Of a DNA stretch of 34,626 nucleotides, positions 1 to 8,174 are shown piece by piece. Each line of letters begins with the position of its first letter. Positions within the stretch are counted from its first letter, which is position 1. A model generated the notes under the pieces. That model saw only the letters and a program-made list of their open reading frames with translations, was not told where the DNA came from and ran no database searches. The DNA comes from Terriglobia bacterium (lineage in GTDB: Bacteria; Acidobacteriota; UBA6911), in contig JAIQGI010000058.1 of assembly GCA_020072565.1 (NCBI GenBank), positions 1 through 34,626 on the forward strand. Direction: 5' to 3'. The translations under genes and the position numbers were made by a program.

Positions 1-69
1 CCAATCACGCAGGCTCGGCGGCAGCAGCAGGAGCTGCTCCGGACAGTAGGAACGATATGTTTTTGCCAT
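1..69 (-). CDS. IS1182-family transposase, N-terminal 23 residues
   Basis: An ATG at 67-69 opens a minus-strand frame that stays open to the window edge. Its 23 residues include YCPEQ followed by LLLLPPSLRDW, which matches the well-conserved N-terminus of IS1182-type DDE transposases (typically PEQ...LLPPSLRDWLPEDHL). The frame differs from that of the disrupted permease, whose frame hits a stop at 5-7. The ribosome site upstream is weak. The family call rests on this short motif; the catalytic DDE residues would lie outside the window. Confidence 0.6.
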   Translation of the reverse strand, partial: MAKTYRSYCPEQLLLLPPSLRDW

Positions 70-136
70 GGAACATAAGGTAAATTTCTCGAGCCCGCCG
101 ATCAATAGAAATCAGACAATTCTCGGACGGACTCCT
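1..136 (-). mobile_element. Left end of an IS1182-like insertion sequence (partial)
   Basis: The ADOP permease frame stops matching its family just after the residues LTIVGVAP. On the same strand, about 70 bp further, a new reading frame opens that looks like an IS1182-type transposase start. I infer that an insertion sequence begins near position 137 and runs off the left edge. Near the junction there is a short palindrome, TAGGAG-CGA-CTCCTA (136-150), which could be part of the terminal inverted repeat or the target. The exact boundary and the target duplication cannot be fixed because the other end is outside the window. Confidence 0.6.
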
Positions 137-889
137 AGGAGCGACTCCTACGATGGTGAGCAGTTCGCCGTTGAGCCTCATCGTTTGCCCAACAGCCGCC
201 GGATTGGCTCCAAACATGCGCTGCCAGAGGCGATAGCTGATTATCGTGGCCGAATGATTTCCGTGCAACTGATCCTCCTCAGGTACGAATGCACGGCCCG
301 CAGCCATTTTGAGCCCCAGCACATCAAAGAAGTTCGCCGAGATCGCCTTCCCCGACAGATTTTCCGATAGATCTGAATCCCATAAATCGAATCCAAACAC
401 GTCAACGGCTGCTCCTCCGGAAAAGACCTGATTGTCATTCTTGAGGTCGATATAGTCCAGGCAGGATGAAGAAGGAATGATCGCCAGCTGCTTCGGCTGG
501 AGGACAGTCAAGGGACGAAAAACGAGCTGGTCGATGATGCTGACGACAGCGGTATTGGCGCCAATCCCAAACGCCAGCACCAGCACTGCTAGAATTGTGA
601 ATCCAGGATTGTGAATCAACTGGCGCAGCGCATAACGCAAATCCTGCCGCGATTCATCAAAGAGGCGGAAGCCGCGAGATTCGCGACACTCTTCCTTTGT
701 CTGATCAACGCCGCCAAAATCACGCAAGGCTGCTCTGCGGGCTTCAAGTGGATTCATACCGGCTTTGATGTTGTCTTTGATTTGACAGGCGAGATGAAAG
801 CGCAGCTCTTCATGCATTTCCCTCTCTAGAAGATTTCTGCGCCAGAGTGCATGAAGCACAGAGATTCCCGGTAGGCGGATCATCGGCAT
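137..889 (-). pseudogene. ADOP-type permease, truncated by an IS element
   Basis: This is the N-terminal third of an acidobacterial duplicated orphan permease (FtsX/MacB-like). About 250 native residues remain, where intact relatives in this window have 876 and 888. The conserved cytoplasmic N-terminus is present (HEELRFHL, EARRAALRDFGG, DLRYALRQL), then the first membrane segment (FTILAVLVLAFGIGANTAVVSIID) and most of the MacB periplasmic domain up to LTIVGVAP. The FtsX membrane domains are lost. The likely start is ATG at 887-889, with GGGGAC just upstream and 8 bp after the PadR stop. The frame runs on to a stop at 5-7 through non-homologous residues that I read as IS sequence. Confidence 0.75.
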
Positions 890-897
890 TGTCCCCG

Positions 898-1233
898 TTA
901 TGGAGTTTCGAGTACACAATTTACTGCCGCAGACAGCCGTTCCCAGCTCTCCGTTTCATTTGCAAGCCGCCTGCGCCCTTCTTTGGTCAAACGATAATAC
1001 TTTGCTCGCCGGCTGTTTTCCGAAGCGCCCCATTCATATTCGATCCAGCCTTTCCGCTCGAGGCGATACAAAGCGGGATAGAGTGAGCCCTGGCGAACTC
1101 GCAAAACGTCTTTTGTAACCTGCTGAATGCGCAGGGAAATGCCGTAGCCATGGATCGGTTCCAAAGCAACGGTTTTAAGAATGAGCATATCGAGAGTTCC
1201 CTGCAAAAGATCCGGGTCGTGCTGTTCGGCCAT
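898..1233 (-). CDS. PadR-family transcriptional regulator (acidobacterial type)
   Basis: This 111-residue protein has the compact PadR winged helix: LLQGTLDMLILKTVALEPIHGYG (helix 1), RQGSLYPALYRLERKGWIEYEW (recognition helix and wing), and ENSRRAKYYRLTKEGRRRL. The spacing and length match the TIGR03433-like group that precedes ADOP permeases. The ATG at 1231-1233 has AAGGAGA five bases upstream. The disrupted permease gene follows after 8 bp, so the two were one operon. Members of this family usually repress their own operon in response to a small ligand; the inverted repeat just upstream fits that. Confidence 0.9.
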   Translation of the reverse strand: MAEQHDPDLLQGTLDMLILKTVALEPIHGYGISLRIQQVTKDVLRVRQGSLYPALYRLERKGWIEYEWGASENSRRAKYYRLTKEGRRRLANETESWERLSAAVNCVLETP

Positions 1234-1250
1234 CGCATTCTCCTTGATAA

Positions 1251-1283
1251 TCTAGGAGAGAATTTTATTGCCGCTCTCCTAGA
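1251..1283. promoter_or_regulatory. Perfect inverted repeat upstream of padR, probable operator
   Basis: TCTAGGAGAG at 1251-1260 is repeated as its exact reverse complement CTCTCCTAGA at 1274-1283, with a 13-bp spacer. It begins 18 bp upstream of the PadR start codon. Position and symmetry fit an autoregulatory operator; no U-run follows on either strand, so a terminator is less likely. Confidence 0.45.
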
Positions 1284-1671
1284 ATGTCAAAGATAAAAGG
1301 CGTTCGTTATCAGAAACTCCGGAGAAGGCATCGCAAGGGGAACCGGGAAGGAACGAAACCCGAACTCCTTCATCTTATTTGGACTATCCTTCCTCGGATG
1401 CACCACGGTTTCTGTCCGCCTGCATGTAAGGTCCGGCTCCGTTAGCAGACTGCAAATCCACTGCCAGCTACCTCGAGATTGGCCTGTCCCTTGCCGTCCC
1501 GGCACATGCGGGACTGTTCCCAGAATTCCCTCAACCGCACCAGGGTCCCGGCCGAAGAGTAAAGAGAAAGTGCATCCATCATTCCCCGTCGAATAAGGCG
1601 CAAACGTCGTCAATCGTGGTATGCCATCCGGAATCACTATTCACATGATCCCTGCACGTTCGGAGATTTTC
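1284..1671. other. Intergenic region without a convincing gene
   Basis: This is about 390 bp between the divergent padR and the propeller-protein gene. A minus-strand open frame of about 116 codons crosses it, but it shows no recognisable domain and no good ribosome site. A small hairpin, GTCCCG-N7-CGGGAC, lies at 1496-1514. The promoters of both flanking genes presumably lie here; I could not identify boxes with confidence. Confidence 0.4.
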
Positions 1672-4600
1672 ATGGAACAAGCCGAGTTTCATCCCAATGG
1701 TTATCTAAGGCAGCGCTATTTGGCCATTTTCCTTTATTGCATCGGATGCTTTCGGGCCCAGTGTTTGGCCCAAACTGTTCCCGATTTCACACTCCATGTT
1801 GCGATCGATGCCGCAGCGAATGCCCACATCGTGGCAGCAGATTTTAATGGGGACAAACTGGCTGACCTGGCAATTGCTGACCTCTCGGGTAACGAATACG
1901 GCGGATTGACAATAATGTTGGGCAGACGCGATAGGACATTTGAATCTCCGATGAAGGTCAATTCAGCCACCTCATCCTGGACTTTATCCGCAGCTGATTT
2001 CAATAATGACGCGAAACTGGATCTCGTGGGAGGCCATCAGATGTTGCTTGGAAACGGCGATGGAACGTTCCAGAATCCACTTGCATTCGACGGCGGCCTG
2101 TATAGGCTTGTCGCCGACCTCAATCAAGACGGCAACAGCGATCTGGTCATCTGTGGTGGCAATTCTACACAGGTAAGAGTGCTCCTTGGGAATGGGGATG
2201 GTTCGTTTCAACCTGACACAACTGTTGTTTTTCCATATGAGGTTGCCTCTTTAGCAGCTGGTGATTTTAATGGGGATCACAAGTGTGACTTGGCAGCTGT
2301 TTCCAACTACAATTACTATTTTGTACTTTTGGGAAATGGCGACGGCACCTTCCAAAATGTCATTTCCACATCCATCACCAGTTTGAACGCAACGAGCATT
2401 GCAGCCGCTGATTTCAATCAGGATGGTAGAGACGACCTCGCTTTGTTTGGCGGAACGCTCGTGATATTGATGGCGAAAGGAGACGGTACCTTCCAGGCCC
2501 CCAAGGCCTATCAGGCCAGCGACTGGTGCGTTTTCGCAGATTTCAATCATGATGGCAACATCGATATTGCCGCTTCGGGCGGTTCCTGCGTATCTGTGTA
2601 TCTAGGAAGTGTTAACGGTACATTCACCTATGTTGGAATTTATGAGCTCGGACAAAATGACGGTGGCGGTCATGGCATTGTTACTGCAGCGGCAGATTTC
2701 GATGGCGATGGAAATTGGGACCTTGCCTCACCTGCAACAGGTGGCGGCATTGCGTCGGTGCTCTTTGGCAACGGCGATGGGACCTTCCACGTACCAAGTA
2801 GCTATGGAGGTGCAGCTCCTATCAATTCGTTGGAATTGGCGGATTTTAACCATGATGGAGTGCCCGACTTTGTCATCACGGCTTCAATGAAAGGAGACCT
2901 TGCCGTCATTCTCGGAGATGGTGATGGAACATTTCAAACGGCAACTGGCCATATTCGCGTTCCAACGTTTGGGTACCAGGTCGAAGGCCTCGCAGTAGGA
3001 GATGTCGATCAGGATGGCGTGATGGATGTCGTAGGTACATCCCAGAGAAAGGTCATTGTGTTTCACGCCAATGGAAACGGTACCTTGAACGAAAGTTTTT
3101 CCTATGATTTTGGTCTCAGCTCTTTTTATCTCAGTCGGCCGGTACTTTGCGACCTGAATGGCGATGGACTGCTGGATATTGCGGTTTCCGATTTTTCAAA
3201 TAGAACGGTAAGTGTCTGGCTGGGGAATGGAGATGGAACTTTCCAGGACGCCCTCCATTTTCCATCGCAACCCGTCGGAAGTACCATGGTCGGGAGAGTT
3301 TTTACGGGATCACTCTCTAAGGGGGATTTTGACGGTGACGGCCATTTGGATTTGGTCGAAGCCTCACACTACGGAATAACAGTTATGTTGGGGAATGGGG
3401 ATGGATCGTTGAAACCACCGGTGAAGGTCCAGTCCGTGCAGGGTCAGGCGGTCAGGGTAGCGGATTTTAACGAGGACGGCAAGGACGACCTGGCTTTTAC
3501 GTATCCTCCAGCCCCCGACAGCTTCTTTGGTCCGGGTGCCTTGGCGATCATGCAGTCAATAGGCGACGGAAGGTTCGTTTCCAGAGGCAGCTATGAAACT
3601 GCCATGGGCAGGTCGAACCTCCTTGCCGAAGATATTAATTGCGACGGCAAAGCCGACATTGTGTTCTAAAGTAAACACGCTCTGGTATCTTTTCTGTATG
3701 GGAATGGAGATGGCTCATTCCAGGCTCCTTTGGATTTTGGAGAGAACGGAGATAGAGGTTATTACATTCTCAACAAAGCCGGCGACATAGACCGCGACGG
3801 CGCACCCGATTTATGGCTGGTCGGCGAATCGGGGCGTTCCGTTTTGATATTGATGAATGAGGAGCTTCGCGCAGCCGGGGCTTCTGCTTCTCTGACCGTG
3901 CCTCCTGGCGGTATTGCCGCTATTTCAACCATCAGTGATGCCGACTTGCCTCGAGTTGGCTATGCCACAGCAGCTCTGAACTCGGATAGCCCGGCCGTTG
4001 GGATCGCGGTGCTCCGCACAAGTCGTGATGATGTGGTGGTTAGTGAAGCTGCGGTCCCGCAATCGCCCCCTACTACCGACGCACTTGTTTTTATCGAATA
4101 TCGCGTTGGCGTCCCTGCATTGCCGGGTCGCCTCGATTCGGGTATCATCGACATAAACACGGGCCTTGCGGTGGTCAATTGCACCTCGAGCGTAGCCGAT
4201 GTGACTTACACTTTACGCGATAGCGCCGGGAATGTCCTCGCCATGGGGCATGGAAAAACCGCTGGCAAAGCTCATTTTGCTCTCTTTATAGATCAGATCC
4301 ACGACTTAGCTCCCGATTTCAATCTTCCATCGGATTTTGCTACTACGACACAGTTTGCTACTCTGGAGATCTCCAGCGATCAACCACTTTCAATCCTGGC
4401 ACTGCGGCAGACCATTAATCAGAGGGGAGATATTCTCTACACGACCACTCCCATTGCCGATCGCACCCTGGCTCCCGAGAGTGTCCCAATTTACTTCCCG
4501 CAGTTTGTCGATGGTGGAGGTTATACTTCGACAATCATGTTGTTCAGTACGTCCAATGAAACCCAGCATGGCACTATTGAGATCCTGGACGACAACGGCC

Positions 4601-5316
4601 TGCCCCTGCCAACCAAAGAAGCCGGAGGGGAGAACCAGGCGTCCCTAAGGTATGAACTGTCTCCCTATGGCCTGTTGCGGTATCAAACGGATGGATCGGC
4701 CGCGACCGTTAAAAGCGGATGGGTGAAACTTGTACCTGATGCCGGCACCACGGCGCCCGTCGGCATTGGAGTGTTCGGTTATAATCCAGCCGGGGTTCTA
4801 GTGACTGAATCGGGCGTGCCGGCGAGCGGAGCTGTCACGCATGCTCGCATCCACGTTGATCTTTCAGGTGGGCACGATACTGGCTTGGCTCTTGTTAACC
4901 TTGTGACGGAGAGCGCAACCGTCACAGTCGAGGCGTTTCAGAGCGATGGCTCCACTCGAGTCGCGACCAGCAGTGGCACCATCCGCTTGGTCGGCGAAGG
5001 ACACATGGCGAAATTCGCTGATCAACTCATCCAGAACCTGCCCGAAGGATTCACGGGCGTGCTGGACGTAAATTCATCAGCTCCGTTTGCAGCGCTTACC
5101 GTGCGTTCGCTCTATAATCAACGCCACGATTTCCTCTTGACTACTTTCCCGATAGCCCAGCCGTATCAGCGAGGAGTCTCGCAGCTCCTTTTCCCTCAAA
5201 TTGCTGCTGGAGGCGGCTTCAAAACTCAGTTCATTTGGATCAGTCCTGGAGCAGGCTCGGTCGGGACAATCAGCTTTCACGGCCATGATGGGAAGCCGCT
5301 TGCAGTGCTAAAATGA
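1672..5316 (+). pseudogene. Secreted FG-GAP/VCBS repeat protein with an internal stop
   Basis: One continuous reading frame from 1672 to 5316 is broken only by TAA at 3667-3669. The start at ATG 1672 has GGAG seven bases upstream and gives a signal peptide (hydrophobic YLAIFLYCIG, then CLAQ). Residues after that form about 14 FG-GAP/VCBS repeats of the pattern DFNxDGxxDLxx...LGNGDGTFQ; the Asp-rich loops bind calcium in such beta-propellers. The stop lies inside repeat 13, and the downstream frame continues it (SFLYGNGDGSFQAP). The C-terminal half has a module that recurs twice (INQRGDILYTTTPIA...FPQ...GGGYTST and YNQRHDFLLTTFPIA...FPQ...GGGFKTQ). The second copy ends abruptly at K-stop, so the 3' end also looks cut. 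Likely a former surface or secreted binding protein. Confidence 0.7.
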
Positions 5317-5650
5317 GGGAAAGTGCAATGTGGAAAACGGGGACAACTGCAGTTCCTGCATCCAGACTACTGAGAGTGCATTGCTGCGAAATAGGGTAGT
5401 GTCTACGTTTTCCACCACTTCTATTTCGACCTCCGTCTCTGCATCCAGCAGCCGGAGCTGAGGCCCACGGCCACCTGGCCGAATAGTCGGCATCCCGGAC
5501 CAGTGATCTGGTCACCGCGCTAGGAGCGCACCACGGCGGCACCACGCAGTACGTTTTGCGTTACTACACACGCCACTACACACGGAGGCAGCTTTTTGGC
5601 CGCCCATGCCCGTAAGCATTTGATTCTAAAGGAACGGATTTTAGGAAAGG
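5317..5650. other. Non-coding host flank between the propeller gene and the attachment site
   Basis: No credible gene is present. The stretch holds the REPIN-like inverted repeat (5331-5414), a perfect hairpin GACCAG-TGAT-CTGGTC (5498-5513), and a direct repeat of ACTACACAC (5563-5571 and 5575-5583). Open frames here are short and carry no known motif. Confidence 0.5.
5331..5414. repeat. REPIN/MITE-like element with terminal inverted repeats
   Basis: The ends are inverted: TGGAAAACGGGGACA (5331-5345) and TGTCTACGTTTTCCA (5400-5414), matching at 13 of 15 positions, with about 54 bp between them. GGAAAACGGGGACA-type ends resemble those of REP-associated (RAYT) or small MITE elements. It starts 15 bp after the stop of the propeller gene, whose last domain seems cut. 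The family assignment is by resemblance only. Confidence 0.45.
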
Positions 5651-5697
5651 TGGTCGGGGCGACTGGATTCGAACCAGCGACCTTACGGTCCCGAACC
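5651..5697 (-). other. Prophage attachment core: 3' half of tRNA-Pro(CGG)
   Basis: On the minus strand this reads as the 3' part of a tRNA: anticodon loop TTCGGGA (anticodon CGG, proline), CCGTA anticodon 3' strand, variable loop, T arm GCTGG-TTCGAAT-CCAGT, acceptor strand CGCCCCG, then ACCA. The 5' side is not tRNA: the bases before the loop (TCTGG) do not pair properly with CCGTA, and no CGGGGCG acceptor 5' strand or D arm lies at the expected distance. This is the classic scar left when a phage integrates at a tRNA 3' end, and the integrase gene lies 135 bp away. The intact tRNA is predicted at the far end of the prophage, outside the window. Confidence 0.8.
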
Positions 5698-5800
5698 AGA
5701 TTCCTACCTTTTCCAGTCCAGTCTACCCCATCGCGACCCAATAAACATCAGGTTTCATCAGCTTATAATGTGCCTGAAATCGGTCGCGTTTTCATCGGAA

Positions 5801-5819
5801 TTGTCAGAAATTTGTCAGA
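5801..5819. promoter_or_regulatory. Direct repeats, possible integrase/excisionase arm sites
   Basis: TTGTCAGA occurs at 5801-5808 and 5812-5819, an 11-bp period, about one helical turn. The pair lies between the attachment core and the integrase stop codon, where arm-type binding sites of tyrosine integrases or Xis are commonly found. Inferred from position and spacing only. Confidence 0.35.
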
Positions 5820-5832
5820 CAACCCGATTACG

Positions 5833-7038
5833 CTACGCATCCTTCTTGTCCTCAAACTTCGCTGCTTCCTTGCGACGTTCCGCCTCGCGGGCAGCGAGCT
5901 TCGCCACGTGGCGACCTACTTTCTCCACGGCATCGATCAGGTCTTCGTCGCTCGTGATGTTGTAGCGTTCGAAGATCGATCTTGACCTGTGCCCGGTGAT
6001 CAACATGGCGACTTTCTCGCTGATTCCGGCGCGAACGAGGTTCCGTGCAGCAGTGCGTCGAAAATCGTGAAAGATCTTGTCGGAAACCTTTGCTTGCTCA
6101 CAAGCGCCCTTCCAACTCTTGCGAAACTCTCCAATCTTTCGCCATGAGCCTGGAATCCCCCGTCCGTGCTTCCTGAAGAAAACATACGGACAGATGAAGA
6201 CCTCACCGGAAGGCATCTTGATCTTACGTTTCTCTGCTCGGCGCTTAATGATCTCCCAGAGTTCACCTTGAAGCGGGATCTTCCTCGGCTTGCCGTTCTT
6301 TGAAAAGCGCCCGGGGAGCTTGAGCAGCCGGCCATCTGTGTCGATCATGTCCCAGCGGAGATTGCTGACCTCGCCTTTTCGCCAGCCGCACAGGAAGTCG
6401 AAGTGGACGTAATCACGCAGATCTTCGGGCAAGTACTTGTGGACCTCCAGGAACTCGCCGTACTCGAAGAATCCCTGTCGGGCGTTTTGCTCGTCAAGAC
6501 AGGTGATTCTCGGCGCCTCGCCGATTTTCTTGACCCCAAATGAGAGCGCCTGTCCTAGAATCTGCGTGTAGCGATTGATGGTGGCGGGCTCGTATGGCTT
6601 GCACTGTTCCCCGCACTTGTGAAGCTCTCGTTCTTCTGGGGACAGCCGGCGCAGTCTGCTACAGGTCTTTTGGAGGGCTGCAATCCATTTGTCGATAGCC
6701 GTATCGGTCAGGCTTTTTGCCCTCAGCGTCCCGAGGCTCTCGCGGATCACCTTGAAATGCGAGGCGACTTGCGGGCGATACTTGTGTCGGATTCGATAGT
6801 TGGCTTCGAGGTCGTCGAGTAGTTCGTTGACCGTGACTTTCTCTGATGACGGGCCAACGAACTTCCGGGCGCCGATCTCATCAGCGAACACCTGCTTCAG
6901 TCGGTTGCGGAGATATTTCTGCGCCTTCTTTTCTTCGATTTCTCCCGTTGACTCTCTGATGCGCTTGCCGTGCAGGTTGTAAGAACACCAGTAGTGCGGG
7001 CTCTTCTTTTCCCGGTAGACGAACCCATCGCCCCACAT
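5833..7038 (-). CDS. int: Phage tyrosine integrase
   Basis: This 401-residue site-specific recombinase would insert and excise the prophage at tRNA-Pro. The catalytic set is visible: Arg about 220 in CGWRKGE, a Lys in the GKPRK turn near 250, HDFRRTA (His 324, Arg 327), TGHRS (His 350) and Tyr 359 in FERYN. An N-terminal arm-binding part (VYREKKSPHYWCSYNLHGKRI) and a SAM-like core-binding region (about 65-175) precede it. The core-binding region contains an unusual three-Cys stretch (CSRLRR...HKCGEQC). The start at ATG 7036-7038 has GGGAG upstream. It is the last gene of the early operon and the one next to the attachment core, as expected for a temperate phage. Confidence 0.95.
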   Translation of the reverse strand: MWGDGFVYREKKSPHYWCSYNLHGKRIRESTGEIEEKKAQKYLRNRLKQVFADEIGARKFVGPSSEKVTVNELLDDLEANYRIRHKYRPQVASHFKVIRESLGTLRAKSLTDTAIDKWIAALQKTCSRLRRLSPEERELHKCGEQCKPYEPATINRYTQILGQALSFGVKKIGEAPRITCLDEQNARQGFFEYGEFLEVHKYLPEDLRDYVHFDFLCGWRKGEVSNLRWDMIDTDGRLLKLPGRFSKNGKPRKIPLQGELWEIIKRRAEKRKIKMPSGEVFICPYVFFRKHGRGIPGSWRKIGEFRKSWKGACEQAKVSDKIFHDFRRTAARNLVRAGISEKVAMLITGHRSRSIFERYNITSDEDLIDAVEKVGRHVAKLAAREAERRKEAAKFEDKKDA

Positions 7039-7050
7039 AAGCCCTGCTCC

Positions 7051-7362
7051 CTAGCTCTCGTTGGCAATCGAATCTTTGATGTACTTCTCGATCCCGCGCA
7101 GCGAAAATTTGACCTTGCGGCCCAGCCGCACAACAAACGGCAACGTGTTGGTGCGAGTGTACAGCCAATCCTTGGATACTCCAAGTTTCTCTGCAGCACC
7201 TTCCGCATCCAGCAGCTCGTCGTTGAATTCTTGTGTCTTTTCTGCGCCCAGGAGCCGAGCAGCCAGCGTTGACTGTGCCGCTGCCATTTGAGCTATGAGC
7301 GCCGGGACGGTTTCCAGCGGAAGTTTTAACAATCGGTCCTGATCTAATACGTTCGTCGGCAT
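7051..7362 (-). CDS. Excisionase-like helix-turn-helix protein
   Basis: A 103-residue protein with a C-terminal MerR/HTH_17-type DNA-binding domain: LLDAEGAAEKLGVSKDWLYTRT, then LPFVVRLGRKVKFSLRGIEKYI. This arrangement is typical of phage excisionases and small regulators that bend DNA at attachment arms. The N-terminal 50 residues look helical. I chose the ATG at 7360-7362, because GGGAG lies eight bases upstream; an upstream ATG at 7377 lacks a clear ribosome site. It ends 12 bp before integrase, which supports the Xis role. A control role on the integrase promoter is an alternative. Confidence 0.75.
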   Translation of the reverse strand: MPTNVLDQDRLLKLPLETVPALIAQMAAAQSTLAARLLGAEKTQEFNDELLDAEGAAEKLGVSKDWLYTRTNTLPFVVRLGRKVKFSLRGIEKYIKDSIANES

Positions 7363-7378
7363 GCTACTTGCTCCCATC

Positions 7379-7885
7379 TCAAAGTTGTTTTATCCACTCA
7401 CAAGGCCCTGCGCTGTAGGGCAGGTACAACGGATGACAGGGCTCGCCGCTTTTGGCCAGCCTCAAAACGTGCAGCGGCTTGCCCAGGTGCCGCAGCATTG
7501 TGGTTACAAAATCCGATCTGCCGGCCTGGGCGCCATGATTGCCCCAGGCACAGATGATCAGATCCGCATCAAACGCGCACCTGACCAGGAACTCGTCATT
7601 TTGCGGTCCAACAGGGTCAACGACAGATCTGAGGGCGCGCGGATCGGTTGCTCTCAGAGCGAAGAGATTTGTGACGATTAGGCGATCGAAGCCCCAGGCG
7701 GCCACCCGCCTCTGGCAGCGCTCGACGGTCGGACCGTTTGCGTACTCATTTGCGGTGCTCGGATTCAGCATCACGAAATTCACGGCTCGGCCGGCCTCGC
7801 CCCAATGGCGTGTGAGCGTGTATCGATAGATCCGGTCCTTGCTGAAATTCGCCCTCGAGCGGCAGAACAGGGTTGACGGTTTCAT
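7379..7885 (-). CDS. DUF1643 family protein
   Basis: This 168-residue protein shows the DUF1643 signature: FVMLNPSTANEYANGPTVERC, then WGFDRLIVTNLFALRATDPRAL and a later LIICAWGNHG. The family is frequent in phages and mobile elements; its biochemical role is not established. The ATG at 7883-7885 has AAGGAAG nine bases upstream and overlaps the stop of the preceding gene (ATGA), so the two are translationally coupled. The frame extends further upstream without family similarity, so a longer start is unlikely. It sits in the early operon between the recombination genes and excisionase. Confidence 0.8.
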   Translation of the reverse strand: MKPSTLFCRSRANFSKDRIYRYTLTRHWGEAGRAVNFVMLNPSTANEYANGPTVERCQRRVAAWGFDRLIVTNLFALRATDPRALRSVVDPVGPQNDEFLVRCAFDADLIICAWGNHGAQAGRSDFVTTMLRHLGKPLHVLRLAKSGEPCHPLYLPYSAGPCEWIKQL

Positions 7886-8121
7886 TTGCCACTCTTCCTT
7901 GGAAACGGGATGACCTCCCCCGGCGTCGAGATCTTGCGCCGGTGCTGCTCCATCATTTCGCAGGTGAGTTCGAAGATGTACTCGGCAAGCGAGGACGCGC
8001 TGAACAGGTTTGCACCACCGCCGCCGTTCATGGCAAGCACGGCGGCATTCCGGGCTTCCGCAAAGTACTTGTCCCATCGCTCGGGGTTTTCAGCTATGTA
8101 CCGCTTCAACTCTTCGTCCAT
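7882..8121 (-). CDS. Small phage protein, unknown function
   Basis: A 79-residue, mixed-charge protein predicted to be mostly helical (MDEELKRYIAENPERWDKYFAEAR), with a Gly-rich stretch (MNGGGGANLF) in the middle and a basic tail. AAGGAAC lies just before the ATG, and the stop overlaps the DUF1643 start by 4 bp. I recognise no domain. Its place in a tight early operon and its good ribosome site support a real gene. Confidence 0.65.
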   Translation of the reverse strand: MDEELKRYIAENPERWDKYFAEARNAAVLAMNGGGGANLFSASSLAEYIFELTCEMMEQHRRKISTPGEVIPFPRKSGK

Positions 8122-8174
8122 GTGCGTTCCTTTTGGGCAAGTCCCGGAACAACCGGAGACTTGCCCAAAGCTCG

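Noticed and set aside
1287-1637. Minus-strand open frame of 116 codons upstream of padR
   Set aside because: No good ribosome site, no domain, and low-complexity look; treated as intergenic.
5520-5741. Minus-strand open frame of 73 codons through the attachment core
   Set aside because: Its VAGSNPVAPT stretch is a translated tRNA 3' half, a common false gene.
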